A model generated the notes under the pieces. It was not told the origin of the DNA. It searched no databases and saw nothing but the letters and a program-made list of their open reading frames with translations. Both the position numbers and the translations under genes were made by a program. Below, piece after piece: positions 9,246 to 18,934 of a stretch of 64,000 bases of DNA (the first letter of the stretch is position 1; the number at the start of each line of letters is the position of its first letter). Origin of the DNA: Thermobifida fusca NBRC 14071 = JCM 3263 (GTDB lineage Bacteria; Actinomycetota; Actinomycetes; Streptosporangiales; Streptosporangiaceae); NCBI RefSeq assembly GCF_001592045.1, contig NZ_BCWB01000033.1:62001-126000 (forward strand). The letters are read 5' to 3'.

Positions 9246-11066
9246 TCAGGACCGCTGGGTCGGGTCGGACGCGGGACGGTCTGCCGGAGCAGGAGGCTGC
9301 GGGGCTGCGGGGACGGTGGTGACGGGCTGGGCGAGCGGCTGCTCTTCGGCGACGGGCGGAAGCTGGAACCAGTAGAAGCCGTGCCCGGGGAGAGTCAGCA
9401 GGTAGGGCAGTTCCCCGATGGGCGGGAAGTGCACTCCCCCCGTGCATTCGATCGGGGTGATCCCTTCGAAGCGGCGGAGGTCCAGTTCCACCGGTTGGGG
9501 AAACCGGGACAGGTTGTTGACGCACAGCATCCGGTCGTCGCCGTATTCGCGCACGAACGCGAACACGCTGGGGTTGCTCGCGTGGAGTTCGGTGAAGTCC
9601 CCCGTCCCGAACACCGGGTGCTGCTTGCGGATCTGGATCATGTTGCGGGTCCAGTTCAGCAGCGAGTTCGGGTTGTTCTGCTGTGCTTCGACGTTGATCG
9701 CCTGGTACCCGTAGATCGGGTCCATGATCACCGGCAGGTAGAGGCGGCCCGGGTCGCAGCGGGAGAATCCGGCGTTGCGGTCCGGGGTCCACTGCATGGG
9801 GGTGCGCACGCTGTCGCGGTCCCCCAGCCAGATGTTGTCGCCCATCCCGATCTCGTCGCCGTAGTAGAGCACCGGGGAGCCGGGCAGCGACAGCAGCAGC
9901 GCGGTGAACAGTTTGATCTGGTTGAGGTCGTTTTCCAGGAGGGGTGCCAGCCGGCGGCGGATCCCCATGTTGGCGCGCATCCGCGGGTCTTTGGCGTATT
10001 CGGAGTACATGTAGTCCCGCTCTTCATCGCTGACCATCTCCAAGGTCAGCTCGTCGTGGTTGCGCAGGAAGATCGCCCACTGGCAGTTGCGCGGAATAGG
10101 CGGGGTCTGCGCGAGGATTTCCGAGATGGGGTAGCGCTGTTCGCGCCGGACCGCCATGAACATGCGCGGCATCAGCGGGAAGTGGAAGTTCATGTGGCAT
10201 TCGTCGCCGCCGGATTCGTAGTCGCCGAAGTAGTCGACGACGTCGGCGGGCCACTGGTTGGCTTCGCTGAGCAGGACCCGGTCGGGGTAGAGCCGGTCGA
10301 CTTCGGCGCGGATGCGTTTGAGGAACTCGTGGGTCTCCTTGAGGTTCTCGCAGTTCGTGCCTTCCCGCTCGTACAGGTAGGGCACGGCGTCCAAGCGGAA
10401 ACCGTCGATGCCAAGGTCCAGCCAGAACCGCATCACTTCGAGGATGGCGTCCTGGACGTCCGGGTTCTCGAAGTTGAGGTCGGGCTGGTGGGAGAAGAAG
10501 CGGTGCCAGTAGTACTGTCCGCGCACTTCGTCGTAGGTCCAGTTGGACTGCTCGGTGTCGATGAAGATGATGCGCGCGTCGCTGTAGCGTTCCGTGGTGT
10601 CCGACCAGACGTAGAAGTTGCCGTACGGTCCGTCGGGGTCGTGCCGGGAGGCTTGGAACCACGGGTGCTGGTCGCTGGTGTGGTTCATGACCAGGTCGGT
10701 GATGACCCGGATGCCCCGCTGGTGGGCTTTTTCGACGAGTTCCACGAAGTCGGAGATCCGGCCGAACTCGGGCAGGATCTTCATGTAGTCGGAGACGTCG
10801 TAGCCGCCGTCGCGGAGCGGGGACTCGTAGATCGGCAGCAGCCAGAGGCAGTCGATGCCGAGCCACTGCAGGTAGTCCAGTTTTTCGATGAGGCCCCGCA
10901 AGTCGCCGGTGCCGTCCCCGTTGGAGTCGTAGAAGCCGCGGACGAGGACTTCGTAGAACACCGCGTGCTTGTACCAGTAGGGGTCGCGCGGCTTTGCGTG
11001 GGTGAACGTGTCGGGAACGGACCCGGTCGGCGTCGGGCGGGCACCAGGAGCCGGCTGTGTGGTCAT
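9246..11066 (-). CDS. treS: Trehalose synthase / maltose alpha-D-glucosyltransferase
   Basis: A 606-residue GH13 subfamily 16 enzyme interconverting trehalose and maltose. The catalytic residues are visible: nucleophile Asp226 in [20 protein letters not shown] and acid/base Glu268 in [13 protein letters not shown]. The [22 protein letters not shown]-like start is typical. The last ~45 residues are a Pro/Ala-rich tail beyond the fold. I prefer ATG 11066, six bases after a GGAG element, over GTG 11078. There is no fused kinase domain. In the GlgE pathway it supplies maltose for the downstream maltokinase. Confidence 0.93.
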   Translation of the reverse strand: MTTQPAPGARPTPTGSVPDTFTHAKPRDPYWYKHAVFYEVLVRGFYDSNGDGTGDLRGLIEKLDYLQWLGIDCLWLLPIYESPLRDGGYDVSDYMKILPEFGRISDFVELVEKAHQRGIRVITDLVMNHTSDQHPWFQASRHDPDGPYGNFYVWSDTTERYSDARIIFIDTEQSNWTYDEVRGQYYWHRFFSHQPDLNFENPDVQDAILEVMRFWLDLGIDGFRLDAVPYLYEREGTNCENLKETHEFLKRIRAEVDRLYPDRVLLSEANQWPADVVDYFGDYESGGDECHMNFHFPLMPRMFMAVRREQRYPISEILAQTPPIPRNCQWAIFLRNHDELTLEMVSDEERDYMYSEYAKDPRMRANMGIRRRLAPLLENDLNQIKLFTALLLSLPGSPVLYYGDEIGMGDNIWLGDRDSVRTPMQWTPDRNAGFSRCDPGRLYLPVIMDPIYGYQAINVEAQQNNPNSLLNWTRNMIQIRKQHPVFGTGDFTELHASNPSVFAFVREYGDDRMLCVNNLSRFPQPVELDLRRFEGITPIECTGGVHFPPIGELPYLLTLPGHGFYWFQLPPVAEEQPLAQPVTTVPAAPQPPAPADRPASDPTQRS

Positions 11067-11132
11067 CGACTTCTCCACCAGGGTTGGCTGTCCACTGTGT
11101 TCTCGCAGGACCCCGGGTGCGGGGCCGGGGTC

Positions 11133-13166
11133 TTAGGCCGGGGCGACGGTGAATATGTGAGCGGTCTGCACGTGCGGGTCGAGCCGGACGTAGTTGGCCT
11201 CTACCCAGTGATACGAGTGCCCCGACAACTGGTCTGTGACGGTGATGTGGTCGCCGGGGGCGAAGCCGAGCGCAGGCATGTCCAGCCACACTGTCGCCTC
11301 CCGTGTGTGGTGGGGGTCGAGGTTCGCGACGACCAGGATGGTGTCGTCAGCTCCGTGGTTGGCTCCGGCCAGCCGTTTGGAGTAGCAGATGATTTCCGGC
11401 TGGTCGGCGTAGTGGAACCGCAGGTTGCGCAGCTCTTGGAGCGCGGGATGGCTGCGCCGCAGGGAGTTGAGTTTGCGGATCAGCGGGGTGATGGTGATCC
11501 CGGCGGCCTCCGCTGCCTCCCAGTCGCGGGGCTTGTACTGGTACTTCTCCGAGTCGAGGTACTCTTCGCTGCCGGGTTTGAGCGCGCGGTTCTCGCACAG
11601 CTCGTACCCGGAGTACATGCCCCACGTGGGGGAGAGCGTGGCGGCGAGGATCGCCCGGACTTCGAAGGCCGGACGTCCCCCGTGCTGCAGGTAGGCGTGG
11701 AGGATGTCGGGCGTGTTGACGAAGAAGTTCGGGCGCATGTACGCGGCCGCTTCGCCGGTGAGCTCGGTGAGGTACTCCTCCAGCTCCTGCTTGGTGTTGC
11801 GCCAGGTGAAGTACGTGTAGGACTGGTGGAATCCGATCTTGGCGAGGGTGTGCATCATCGCGGGCCGGGTGAACGCTTCGGATAGGAAGATGACATCGGG
11901 GTCGGTTGCGGCGATGTCGGCCAGGAGCCGTTCCCAGAACGCCACCGGTTTGGTGTGCGGGTTGTCGACGCGGAAGATGCGCACCCCGTGGGACATCCAG
12001 TACCGCACGATGCGGCGCACTTCGGTGAAGATGCCCTCCGGGTCCTTGTCGAAGTTGATCGGGTAGATGTCCTGGTACTTCTTGGGCGGGTTCTCCGCAT
12101 ACGCGATCGACCCGTCGGCGCGGACCGTGAACCATTCGGGGTGTTCTTTGACCCACGGGTGGTCGGGCGACGCTTGGAGGGCCAGGTCCATGGCGATCTC
12201 CAAGCCGAGTTCGCGGGCGCGGGCCACGAAGGCGTCGAAGTCGTCGATGGTGCCCAGGTCCGGGTGGATCGCGTCGTGCCCGCCTTCGTGGGAGCCGATG
12301 GCCCACACGGATCCGGGGTCGCCCGGCTGGGCCACGGTCGAGTTGTTCCGTCCTTTGCGGAACGAGTAGCCGACCGGGTGGATGGGCGGAATGTAGACGA
12401 CGTCGAACCCCATGTCGGCGATGGCGGGCAGCCGGCGGGCGGCGGTGGCGAAGGTCCCGGAGCGGGGTTCGCCGTCCTCGGTGTCGAGCACCGCGCCTTC
12501 GGACCGTGGGAAGAACTCGTACCAGGAGCCGAAGAGTGCGCGTCGGCGGCTCACCATGACGGGGAAGCGCTGCGACCGGGTGACGAGTTCCCGCAGTGGA
12601 CGTTCAGCGAGCTCGTCGCGGACCAGGTCGGACAGGGCGAGGTCGAGGCGCTCGTGGGCGGAGCGGGACCCGTCGCGCATGGCTGCGGCGATCTCGGCGA
12701 GCGCGGGGCGTCGGGGCACCCGCCGGGCGGCGCGCTCGAGGAGACGCGCACCTTCTTCCAGCATCAGCTCGACGTCTTGGCCGGCAGGGATTTTGATGCG
12801 GGCGTCGTGGCACCAGGTCGCGTACGGGTCGCTCCACGCTTCGATAGCGAAGTGCCAGAGTCCTTCCGAGGTGACGGTGACCTCGGCTTCGTAGCGGTCC
12901 GTGCCCGGGGCGATCTCGCGGAGCGGGACGAGGGGCTGGCGCTGGCCTTCGGGAGTGTAGAGGACGACACCTGCGCCGAGCGCCTCATGCCCTTCACGGA
13001 ACACGGTTGCGCGCACGGGAAAGGTCTCGCCGACGACGGCTTTGGCGGTGCCGATGTCGACGACCGGTGAGACGTCAAGGATGGGAAATCGTCCGATCAC
13101 GGGTACACCATCGAAAGGTTGAGGTATGGGTGTTTTCTGTGGATTGGCATAGATGGTGAGGGACAA
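11133..13166 (-). CDS. glgE: Alpha-1,4-glucan:maltose-1-phosphate maltosyltransferase
   Basis: A GH13 subfamily 3 enzyme that transfers maltosyl units from maltose 1-phosphate to alpha-glucan. Counting from TTG 13166 there are 677 residues, with nucleophile Asp401 in IFRVDNPHTKPVAFW and acid/base Glu430 in IFLSEAFTRPAM. An N-terminal Ig-like domain begins at VIGRFPILDVSPVV, followed by a helical insert near 130-200. No strong Shine-Dalgarno marks either TTG 13166 or the in-frame GTG 13100; the latter would start right at VIGRFPIL and is a serious alternative. It is the first gene of the operon and divergent from glgP. No glgC or glgA is present here, so in this cluster glucan extension depends on GlgE. 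Confidence 0.93.
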   Translation of the reverse strand: MSLTIYANPQKTPIPQPFDGVPVIGRFPILDVSPVVDIGTAKAVVGETFPVRATVFREGHEALGAGVVLYTPEGQRQPLVPLREIAPGTDRYEAEVTVTSEGLWHFAIEAWSDPYATWCHDARIKIPAGQDVELMLEEGARLLERAARRVPRRPALAEIAAAMRDGSRSAHERLDLALSDLVRDELAERPLRELVTRSQRFPVMVSRRRALFGSWYEFFPRSEGAVLDTEDGEPRSGTFATAARRLPAIADMGFDVVYIPPIHPVGYSFRKGRNNSTVAQPGDPGSVWAIGSHEGGHDAIHPDLGTIDDFDAFVARARELGLEIAMDLALQASPDHPWVKEHPEWFTVRADGSIAYAENPPKKYQDIYPINFDKDPEGIFTEVRRIVRYWMSHGVRIFRVDNPHTKPVAFWERLLADIAATDPDVIFLSEAFTRPAMMHTLAKIGFHQSYTYFTWRNTKQELEEYLTELTGEAAAYMRPNFFVNTPDILHAYLQHGGRPAFEVRAILAATLSPTWGMYSGYELCENRALKPGSEEYLDSEKYQYKPRDWEAAEAAGITITPLIRKLNSLRRSHPALQELRNLRFHYADQPEIICYSKRLAGANHGADDTILVVANLDPHHTREATVWLDMPALGFAPGDHITVTDQLSGHSYHWVEANYVRLDPHVQTAHIFTVAPA

Positions 13167-13670
13167 CGGTGAATCGTGAATAGTGGAAGAGAGTAAAAAT
13201 CTCTAAAAGGAGTATTTTGTGAGGAATCTGGATGAGTTGTCCCGATCGTTGCTGTCGGACTGAATTCCCCGTTCTCCGGCAGTCCGCAGCGAGGTATTTC
13301 TGTGAGGCTAGTCACAGGGCGATCGGGTGGACAAGAGGGACACTCGGAGGCGAGAGAAACAAAGACCAGGGAAGGGGCAAGAGGGGCACGGTGCTCGAAG
13401 TGCCCCACGCCACCTGCAGGTTTGGTGCAAACTAGGCGGGACAGTCGCGAGGAGATGAGAAACTCCTCGTCGCGGATACCAAGATCAGACTTGGAATTCT
13501 CGAAGGATTAAACCGCTTCTCCCAATGCGCCCCAATCCGCAGGGAAACCTTTGGCAAAAAATCCTTTTTCGGGGATTGGTTCACGGGGGAGGAAATGAAG
13601 ACTACGCGTCTGCGGTGCAGCGGCGTGGAAGGCTCGCATACAGCCGTTCTGTTCGTTAGCCTCCCGATTC
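13167..13670. other. 504-bp divergent control region, glgE / glgP
   Basis: This region must hold the promoters of the glgE operon (minus) and glgP (plus). It is more A+T-rich than its surroundings near 13170-13215 and 13540-13580. It contains a LacI-like 5-3-5 inverted repeat at 13420..13432 and a 7-bp hairpin GGGGCAC/GTGCCCC at 13383-13406. Open frames inside it show no coding character. Confidence 0.6.
13420..13432. promoter_or_regulatory. Candidate operator GTTTG-GTG-CAAAC
   Basis: This is a perfect 5-3-5 inverted repeat between two divergent alpha-glucan transcription units. The size and symmetry would suit a LacI-family sugar regulator such as a MalR-type protein, but the sequence is not a named consensus that I can assign. 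Confidence 0.35.
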
Positions 13671-16292
13671 GTGAAGGCTATTCGTAGGTTTACCGTCCGT
13701 ACCGTTCTGCCTGACGAGCTCGCTGCATTGTGCACCCTGGCCGCCAACCTGCGGTGGACGTGGCACGCCCCTACGCGCGCCGTATTCGCTGCGGTGGAGC
13801 CCCGCCTCTGGGAAGCCGTGGGCCGGGACCCCATCCGGCTGCTCGGAGAAGTCACCCCGGAACGGCTCCGGGGGCTCGCCGCCGACGCAGAGTTCCGCGC
13901 CCGGCTCGACGCAGCCGCCGCCGACCTCGACCGCTACCTCACCGCTCCGCTGTGGTACCAGCAGCTCACGGACAGCTCCGACACCCCGCCGCCGGCAGCG
14001 ATCGCCTACTTCTCCGCCGAATACGGGCTCGACGCCACCCTGCCCCAGTACTCCGGCGGTCTGGGCATCCTCGCGGGAGACCACCTGAAAAGCGCCAGCG
14101 ACCTGGGCATCCCCGTGATCGGCGTGGGACTGCTCTACCGGCACGGCTACTTCTCCCAGACCCTGTCGCCCGACGGATGGCAACTGGAGCGCTACCCCGA
14201 GATCGACCCGCACTGCCTGCCGATGACCCGCCTGGAGGACCGCGGCACCCCGGTGCGCATCACCGTCGACCTTCCCGAGAACCGCACGCTGACCGCGCAC
14301 GTCTGGATCGTGCGGGTGGGCCGCGTGCCGCTGCTGCTGCTCGACACCTACCACGACGACAACGACCTCGACCTGCGCGGTGTCACCGACCGCCTCTACG
14401 GCGGCGGCACCGAGCAGCGGCTCCGCCAAGAACTGCTGCTCGGCATCGGCGGACTGCGCGCGGTCCGCGCCTACTGCCTGCGCACCGGGTATCCCGAGCC
14501 CGAGGTCTTCCACATGAACGAAGGGCACGCGGGATTCCTCGGCCTGGAACGGCTGCGCGAATACATCGAGACCGCAGGACTCGACTTCGACCAGGCGCTG
14601 GAAGCCACCCGGTCCGGAACCGTGTTCACCACCCACACCCCGGTGCCCGCCGGAATCGACCGGTTCCCCAAGGAACTCGTGGAACGCCACTTCAGCGGCC
14701 CGGTGGCGCTGCCCGGGCTCCCCGTGGAACGGGTGATGGCGCTCGGCGCCGAAACCTATCCGGGCGGCGACCCCAACGTGTTCAACATGGCTGTCATGGG
14801 TATGCGCCTCGCCCAGCGGGTCAACGGCGTCAGCGCCCTGCACGGCGCGGTCAGCCGGGAGATGTTCGGTGGACTGTGGCCGGGATTCGACGTCGACGAA
14901 GTGCCCATCACCTCCATCACCAACGGCGTGCACGCTGCGACCTGGATGGCAGAAGAAGCGTGGGACGCGGCACAGGCCATGGGCCTCGGCCTGGAAGAGC
15001 TCGAAACCCCCGCAGGCTGGCAGCGGCTGGTGGAACGGGACGCAGAAGAGCTCTGGCGGATGCGCCGCGCCCTGCGCGAACGGCTGATCATCGAGGCCCG
15101 CAAACGGCTCCGCGCCTCCTGGCGGCAGCGGGGGGCCACCGACGCGGAACTCGCCTGGATCGACGAGGCACTCGACCCGGAGGTGCTCACCGTCGGTTTC
15201 GCCCGCCGCGTGCCCTCCTACAAACGGCTCACCTTGATGCTGCGCGACCCGGAACGCCTCACCGCGCTCCTGCGCCACCCGGAACGCCCCATCCAGATCA
15301 TCATCGCGGGCAAAGCCCACCCCGCTGATGAAGGCGGCAAACGGCTCATCCAGGAGATGGTGCGGTTCAGCGACGATCCTCGGGTGCGGGACCGCATCGT
15401 CTTCCTGCCCGACTACGACATGGCGCTGGCCGCGCTCCTCGTGCAGGGCTGCGACGTGTGGCTGAACAACCCGCTGCGTCCCCTGGAAGCGTGCGGCACC
15501 TCAGGCATGAAGTCCGCGCTCAACGGCGGACTCAACCTGTCGATCCGCGACGGCTGGTGGGACGAGTGGTTCGACGGCTCCAACGGGTGGGCGATCCCCA
15601 CCGCGGACGGCGTCGACGACCCGGACCGGCGGGACGACATCGAAGCGGCAGCCCTCTACGAGCTGTTCGAGGAGCAGGTCGCCCCCTTGTTCTACGAGCG
15701 GGACGACCACGGACTGCCCCGGCGGTGGCTGGAGACGGTCAAGCACACCATGGTCTCCCTGGGACCGAAAGTGCAGGCCACCCGCATGGTCCGCGAATAC
15801 GTCGACCAGCTCTACCAGCCAGCCGCGCTCGCCATGCGGCGGCTCGCCGCAGACAACTACCGCGGAGCCCGGGAGCTCGCCGCCTGGAAACAGCGGGTGC
15901 AGCACGCCTGGCCGGGGGTGCGCATCGAACACGTCGAAACATCGATGAACGGGGACACCCCGCAGGTCGGCGGGGAACTGGAGGTGCGCGCCACCCTGGT
16001 CCTGGGCGGGCTCGACCCGGACGACGTGTGCGTGGAGGTCGTCCTGGGACGCGTCAACGACGACGACGAACTGATCAACCCGACCACGACCGAACTCGCG
16101 CCGCTGCCCGCCTCGGACGTGGTCTACCCGCTGGTGCGCTTCGGCGGGACCGTCCCACTGGACCGCGCGGGCACGTGCGGGTACACGGTCCGCATCCGCC
16201 CACGGCACCGGCTCCTCACCCATCCCGCAGAAGCGGGGATGGCCGTGGTAGCCGAACCCACGATGGGTATCGGCACCCTCGTGCCGCACTGA
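13671..16292 (+). CDS. glgP: Alpha-glucan (glycogen/maltodextrin) phosphorylase
   Basis: An 873-residue GT35 phosphorylase that releases glucose 1-phosphate from alpha-1,4-glucan. It is the long actinobacterial AgpP type, with an N-terminal domain beginning MKAIRRFTVRTVLPDEL. The active-site run YFSAEYGLDATLPQYSGGLG and the PLP-binding motif GTSGMKSALNGGLNLS (Lys614) are intact. The start is GTG 13671, with the family N terminus beginning exactly there. It is divergent from the GlgE operon, so synthesis and breakdown of the same polymer share one control region. Confidence 0.93.
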   Translation: MKAIRRFTVRTVLPDELAALCTLAANLRWTWHAPTRAVFAAVEPRLWEAVGRDPIRLLGEVTPERLRGLAADAEFRARLDAAAADLDRYLTAPLWYQQLTDSSDTPPPAAIAYFSAEYGLDATLPQYSGGLGILAGDHLKSASDLGIPVIGVGLLYRHGYFSQTLSPDGWQLERYPEIDPHCLPMTRLEDRGTPVRITVDLPENRTLTAHVWIVRVGRVPLLLLDTYHDDNDLDLRGVTDRLYGGGTEQRLRQELLLGIGGLRAVRAYCLRTGYPEPEVFHMNEGHAGFLGLERLREYIETAGLDFDQALEATRSGTVFTTHTPVPAGIDRFPKELVERHFSGPVALPGLPVERVMALGAETYPGGDPNVFNMAVMGMRLAQRVNGVSALHGAVSREMFGGLWPGFDVDEVPITSITNGVHAATWMAEEAWDAAQAMGLGLEELETPAGWQRLVERDAEELWRMRRALRERLIIEARKRLRASWRQRGATDAELAWIDEALDPEVLTVGFARRVPSYKRLTLMLRDPERLTALLRHPERPIQIIIAGKAHPADEGGKRLIQEMVRFSDDPRVRDRIVFLPDYDMALAALLVQGCDVWLNNPLRPLEACGTSGMKSALNGGLNLSIRDGWWDEWFDGSNGWAIPTADGVDDPDRRDDIEAAALYELFEEQVAPLFYERDDHGLPRRWLETVKHTMVSLGPKVQATRMVREYVDQLYQPAALAMRRLAADNYRGARELAAWKQRVQHAWPGVRIEHVETSMNGDTPQVGGELEVRATLVLGGLDPDDVCVEVVLGRVNDDDELINPTTTELAPLPASDVVYPLVRFGGTVPLDRAGTCGYTVRIRPRHRLLTHPAEAGMAVVAEPTMGIGTLVPH

Positions 16293-16529
16293 CCAGGACA
16301 CCCGCACCGCAGCGGCAGGCCGGGTACGGCGACCCTGGTGCGGTACCCGGCGGTTGTCCCCGGGGCAGCGGCAGCCGCGGCCGCCGTCTCGGGGAGACCG
16401 CCTGGCGGCGGGCACCATCGCAGCCGAAAAAAGGGAAGGGAAGCGGCCGCAACCGGCCACCGCGGCCGGAGAAGAGCTGCGTCGACCCGTGGTACGGCGG
16501 GGAGCGGCGCACCCCGGATCCGGGGCGGG
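16293..16529. other. Gap between glgP and the thiamine-transport promoter
   Basis: I see no gene here. The sequence is very G+C-rich with low-complexity Gly/Arg-type shadow frames and several imperfect GC hairpins, none followed by a U-tract. Confidence 0.5.
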
Positions 16530-16560
16530 TTGACGCGCGCCGCCGTCCTGCGGCCATAAT
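16530..16560 (+). promoter_or_regulatory. Sigma-70-type promoter of the thiamine-transport operon
   Basis: TTGACG (16530-16535) and CATAAT (16555-16560) form a near-consensus vegetative promoter with a 19-bp spacer. It would start transcription about 15 nt before the TPP aptamer. Confidence 0.65.
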
Positions 16561-16581
16561 GAGGCCCGACAGCACAACCAA

Positions 16582-16670
16582 ACGACAGGGGAGCGCCTCT
16601 AGCGCTGAGAGTGCGGCACAGCCGCAGACCCTTACTACCTGATCTGGGTAATGCCAGCGAAGGAAGTCGT
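16582..16670 (+). ncRNA. TPP (THI-box) riboswitch
   Basis: The conserved thiamine pyrophosphate aptamer is plain: GCGCTGAGAGTGC (J2-3/P3 side), CAGACCCTTACTACCTGATC and the downstream GGGTAATGCCAGCGAAGGAAG. The closing P1 helix pairs ACGAC (16582-16586) with GTCGT (16666-16670). It lies between a near-consensus promoter and the ykoE-like start 118 nt downstream. Control is expected to be OFF at high TPP. Confidence 0.95.
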
Positions 16671-16739
16671 GGGAACCGCCACCGGTGGCGTGGTCTCGCG
16701 CACCGGTGCTTCTGGTGCGTGTCATAGCGGCCGGTGTGC

Positions 16740-16755
16740 GCTCTTGGCCAAGAGC
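16740..16755 (+). promoter_or_regulatory. Hairpin in the riboswitch expression platform
   Basis: The 16-nt palindrome GCTCTTGGCCAAGAGC lies about 70 nt after the aptamer and 17 nt before the GAAGGGA Shine-Dalgarno of the first transporter gene. There is no U-tract, so it is more likely part of a translational or Rho-linked switch than an intrinsic terminator. Confidence 0.45.
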
Positions 16756-16788
16756 CCTCCGTGACTCCGCGAAGGGACGTGACCAATC

Positions 16789-17391
16789 ATGAGCCCGGCC
16801 GAGCCGCAACCCGGCCAGGATCGTCAATCCCTCCTCCACTGGCGCACCGTGGACATCGTGGTGGCTGCCGTCATCGGTGTCGCCGTGGGGATCGTCTTCT
16901 GGGTGTGGAGTGTCCTGTGGAACGCCACCACGGGACTGTTCGCGTTCTTCCCTCCGGCCCAGGCCATTCTCTACGGCATGTGGATGGTCCCCGGTGTCCT
17001 CGGCGGACTCATCATCCGCAAACCCGGGGCCGCCGTGCTGACGTCGATCGCCGCCGCCTCCCTGGAGATGCTGCTGGGCACCGGGTGGGGCGTCTCGGTC
17101 CTCATCTCCGGCGCCCTGCAAGGACTGCTCAGTGAACTGGTCTTCCTCGCCTTCCGCTACCGCAGCTGGGGCATGGGGGTGGCAGTCCTCGCGGGAGTGG
17201 CCGGCGGGATCTCCCCCGCGATCCGGGACAACCTCACCTACCATGTCACCTGGCCCCTCAGCTACCAGGTCGTCTACGGGGTACTCGTCCTGATCAGCGC
17301 CGGCCTCATCGCCGGGGCGGGCTCGCGTGTGCTCACCACGCGCTTGGCCGCCGCCGGAGCGCTGTCCCCCTTCGCCTCGGCGCGGGGATAG
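16789..17391 (+). CDS. ykoE: ECF transporter S component, YkoE family
   Basis: A 200-residue integral membrane substrate-binding subunit of the YkoEDC energy-coupling-factor system, used for uptake of thiamine or its hydroxymethylpyrimidine precursor. About five to six transmembrane helices are visible, starting IVVAAVIGVAVGIVFWVWSVLW; GLFAFFPPAQAILYGMWMVPGVLGGLIIRKPGAA is characteristic of YkoE. The start is ATG 16789, with GAAGGGA about 12 nt upstream. The TPP riboswitch upstream independently supports the thiamine role. It is followed 4 bp later by the ATPase gene. Confidence 0.9.
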   Translation: MSPAEPQPGQDRQSLLHWRTVDIVVAAVIGVAVGIVFWVWSVLWNATTGLFAFFPPAQAILYGMWMVPGVLGGLIIRKPGAAVLTSIAAASLEMLLGTGWGVSVLISGALQGLLSELVFLAFRYRSWGMGVAVLAGVAGGISPAIRDNLTYHVTWPLSYQVVYGVLVLISAGLIAGAGSRVLTTRLAAAGALSPFASARG

Positions 17392-17395
17392 GCCG

Positions 17396-18934
17396 ATGGG
17401 TACCGGAAACCGCGACGGTCACGGCGCGCGGGTGGAACTGTCCGGCTGGGGCTGGCGGCACGCCGGCCGCGCCGACTACGCCCTGCGTGGCGTCGACCTG
17501 GTGATCGAACCAGGGGAACGCGTCCTGCTGCTGGGCGCTTCCGGGGCAGGGAAGAGCACCCTGCTGCACGCGCTGGCGGGACTCACCGGGCCCAACGGCG
17601 CCATCACCGGCGAAGAGGAAGGCCGGCTCCTCGTCGACGGGAAACCCGCGACGAGCCAGCGCGGCCGGATCGGCCTGGTGGCGCAGGACCCGGAGAGCCA
17701 GCTCGTCATGGCCCGCGCCGGGGACGACGTCGCGTTCGGCTTGGAGAACCTCGGCGTGCCCCGCGAACAGATCTGGGCACGGGTAGACGAAGCCCTCGCC
17801 CGGGTCGGCTTCCCCTATGGGCGCGCCCATCCCACCGCGGCCCTCTCCGGCGGGGAGAAGCAGCGCCTGGTGATCGCCGGGGTGCTCGCCATGCGCCCCC
17901 GGCTGCTGCTGCTCGACGAACCCACCGCCAACCTCGACCCGCCCGGGGCACGCCTGATCCGCGACGTGCTGGCCCGGCTGCTCGCCGACACCGGGGCCAC
18001 CCTGGTACTCGTCGAACACCGGGTCGCCGACGTCGTCGACCTGGTTGACCGGGTCGTAGTCGTCGAACCGGGCGGGGGAGTCATCGCCGACGGTGCTCCC
18101 CGCACGGTGTTCGCCCGGCACGGGACTGCCCTGGCCGAGCGGGGCGTGTGGGTCCCCCACGCAGACCCCGTCCCCTGCACCACGCCGGCCCCGGGAGGCC
18201 CCGTCCTCATCGAAGCGGCGGACTGCACTCTGGGCACTCCGCGCACCCCGGGGCGAAGACGGCCGAAAACCGTCCTCAATGCGGTGGACGTCACCGTGGC
18301 TGCGGGGACCGCGACCGCGCTCACCGGAGCCAACGGCGCCGGAAAATCCACCCTGCTCACCGCGCTAGCGGGACTGGCGAAACCGCAGTCAGGACAGATC
18401 CGCCCTTGCGGGCCGCTCGCCGCAGCCGACCCGCGTCCGCTGGTGAAATGGCCGGCGCGGCAACTCGCCCGGCACGTCGGTACCGTGTTCCAGCACGCCG
18501 AAGACCAGTTCGTGACCGCCACCGTGCGCGACGAGCTCCGGTTCGCGCCGCTGCGCCTGGGCATGGGCGAGGCAGAGACCGCGGCCTGGGTGGACGAACT
18601 GCTGGAACGGCTGCGGTTGACCCACCTGGCCGACAAGCACCCCTACACCCTCTCCGGCGGGGAGAAACGGCGGCTGTCCGTGGCAACCGCGCTCAGCTCC
18701 GGCCCGGCCCACGCCCCCGACGTGCTGGTGCTCGACGAGCCCACGTTCGGCCAAGACACCCGCACCTGGGTGGAACTGGTGGAACTGCTGGATGCGCTGC
18801 GCGGCCAAGGCCGGGCGATCGTGCTCGCCACCCACGACACGCTGCTGCTGCGCCACCTCGCCGACGTGGAACTGCGGGTGGCGGACGGCTCGGTCACGGA
18901 GACAGCGCGCACCGGGATGGAGGAGAGCCGGTGA
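17396..18934 (+). CDS. ykoD: ECF transporter ATPase with two fused ABC domains (YkoD type)
   Basis: A 512-residue protein holding both energising ATPases in one chain. Domain 1 has Walker A GASGAGKST, signature LSGGEKQR and Walker B LLLLDEPT. Domain 2 has Walker A GANGAGKST, signature LSGGEKRR and VLVLDEPTFGQD. An ~80-residue Pro/Ala-rich segment joins them. The start is ATG 17396, just after the ykoE stop. Its TGA overlaps the GTG of the next gene, so the T component is translationally coupled. Confidence 0.93.
   Translation: MGTGNRDGHGARVELSGWGWRHAGRADYALRGVDLVIEPGERVLLLGASGAGKSTLLHALAGLTGPNGAITGEEEGRLLVDGKPATSQRGRIGLVAQDPESQLVMARAGDDVAFGLENLGVPREQIWARVDEALARVGFPYGRAHPTAALSGGEKQRLVIAGVLAMRPRLLLLDEPTANLDPPGARLIRDVLARLLADTGATLVLVEHRVADVVDLVDRVVVVEPGGGVIADGAPRTVFARHGTALAERGVWVPHADPVPCTTPAPGGPVLIEAADCTLGTPRTPGRRRPKTVLNAVDVTVAAGTATALTGANGAGKSTLLTALAGLAKPQSGQIRPCGPLAAADPRPLVKWPARQLARHVGTVFQHAEDQFVTATVRDELRFAPLRLGMGEAETAAWVDELLERLRLTHLADKHPYTLSGGEKRRLSVATALSSGPAHAPDVLVLDEPTFGQDTRTWVELVELLDALRGQGRAIVLATHDTLLLRHLADVELRVADGSVTETARTGMEESR

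Noticed and set aside
7759-9792. Continuation of the glgB reading frame far upstream, giving an apparent 1400-codon protein
   Set aside because: The extra part is Arg/Pro/Gly-rich and overlaps the maltokinase and treS genes in another frame. The branching-enzyme N terminus begins at 7758.
7746-11885. 1379-codon open frame on the plus strand opposite the GlgE operon
   Set aside because: High-G+C antisense shadow; the translation has no domain and is rich in Val, Gly, Arg and Gln, as expected from reversed codons of the real genes.
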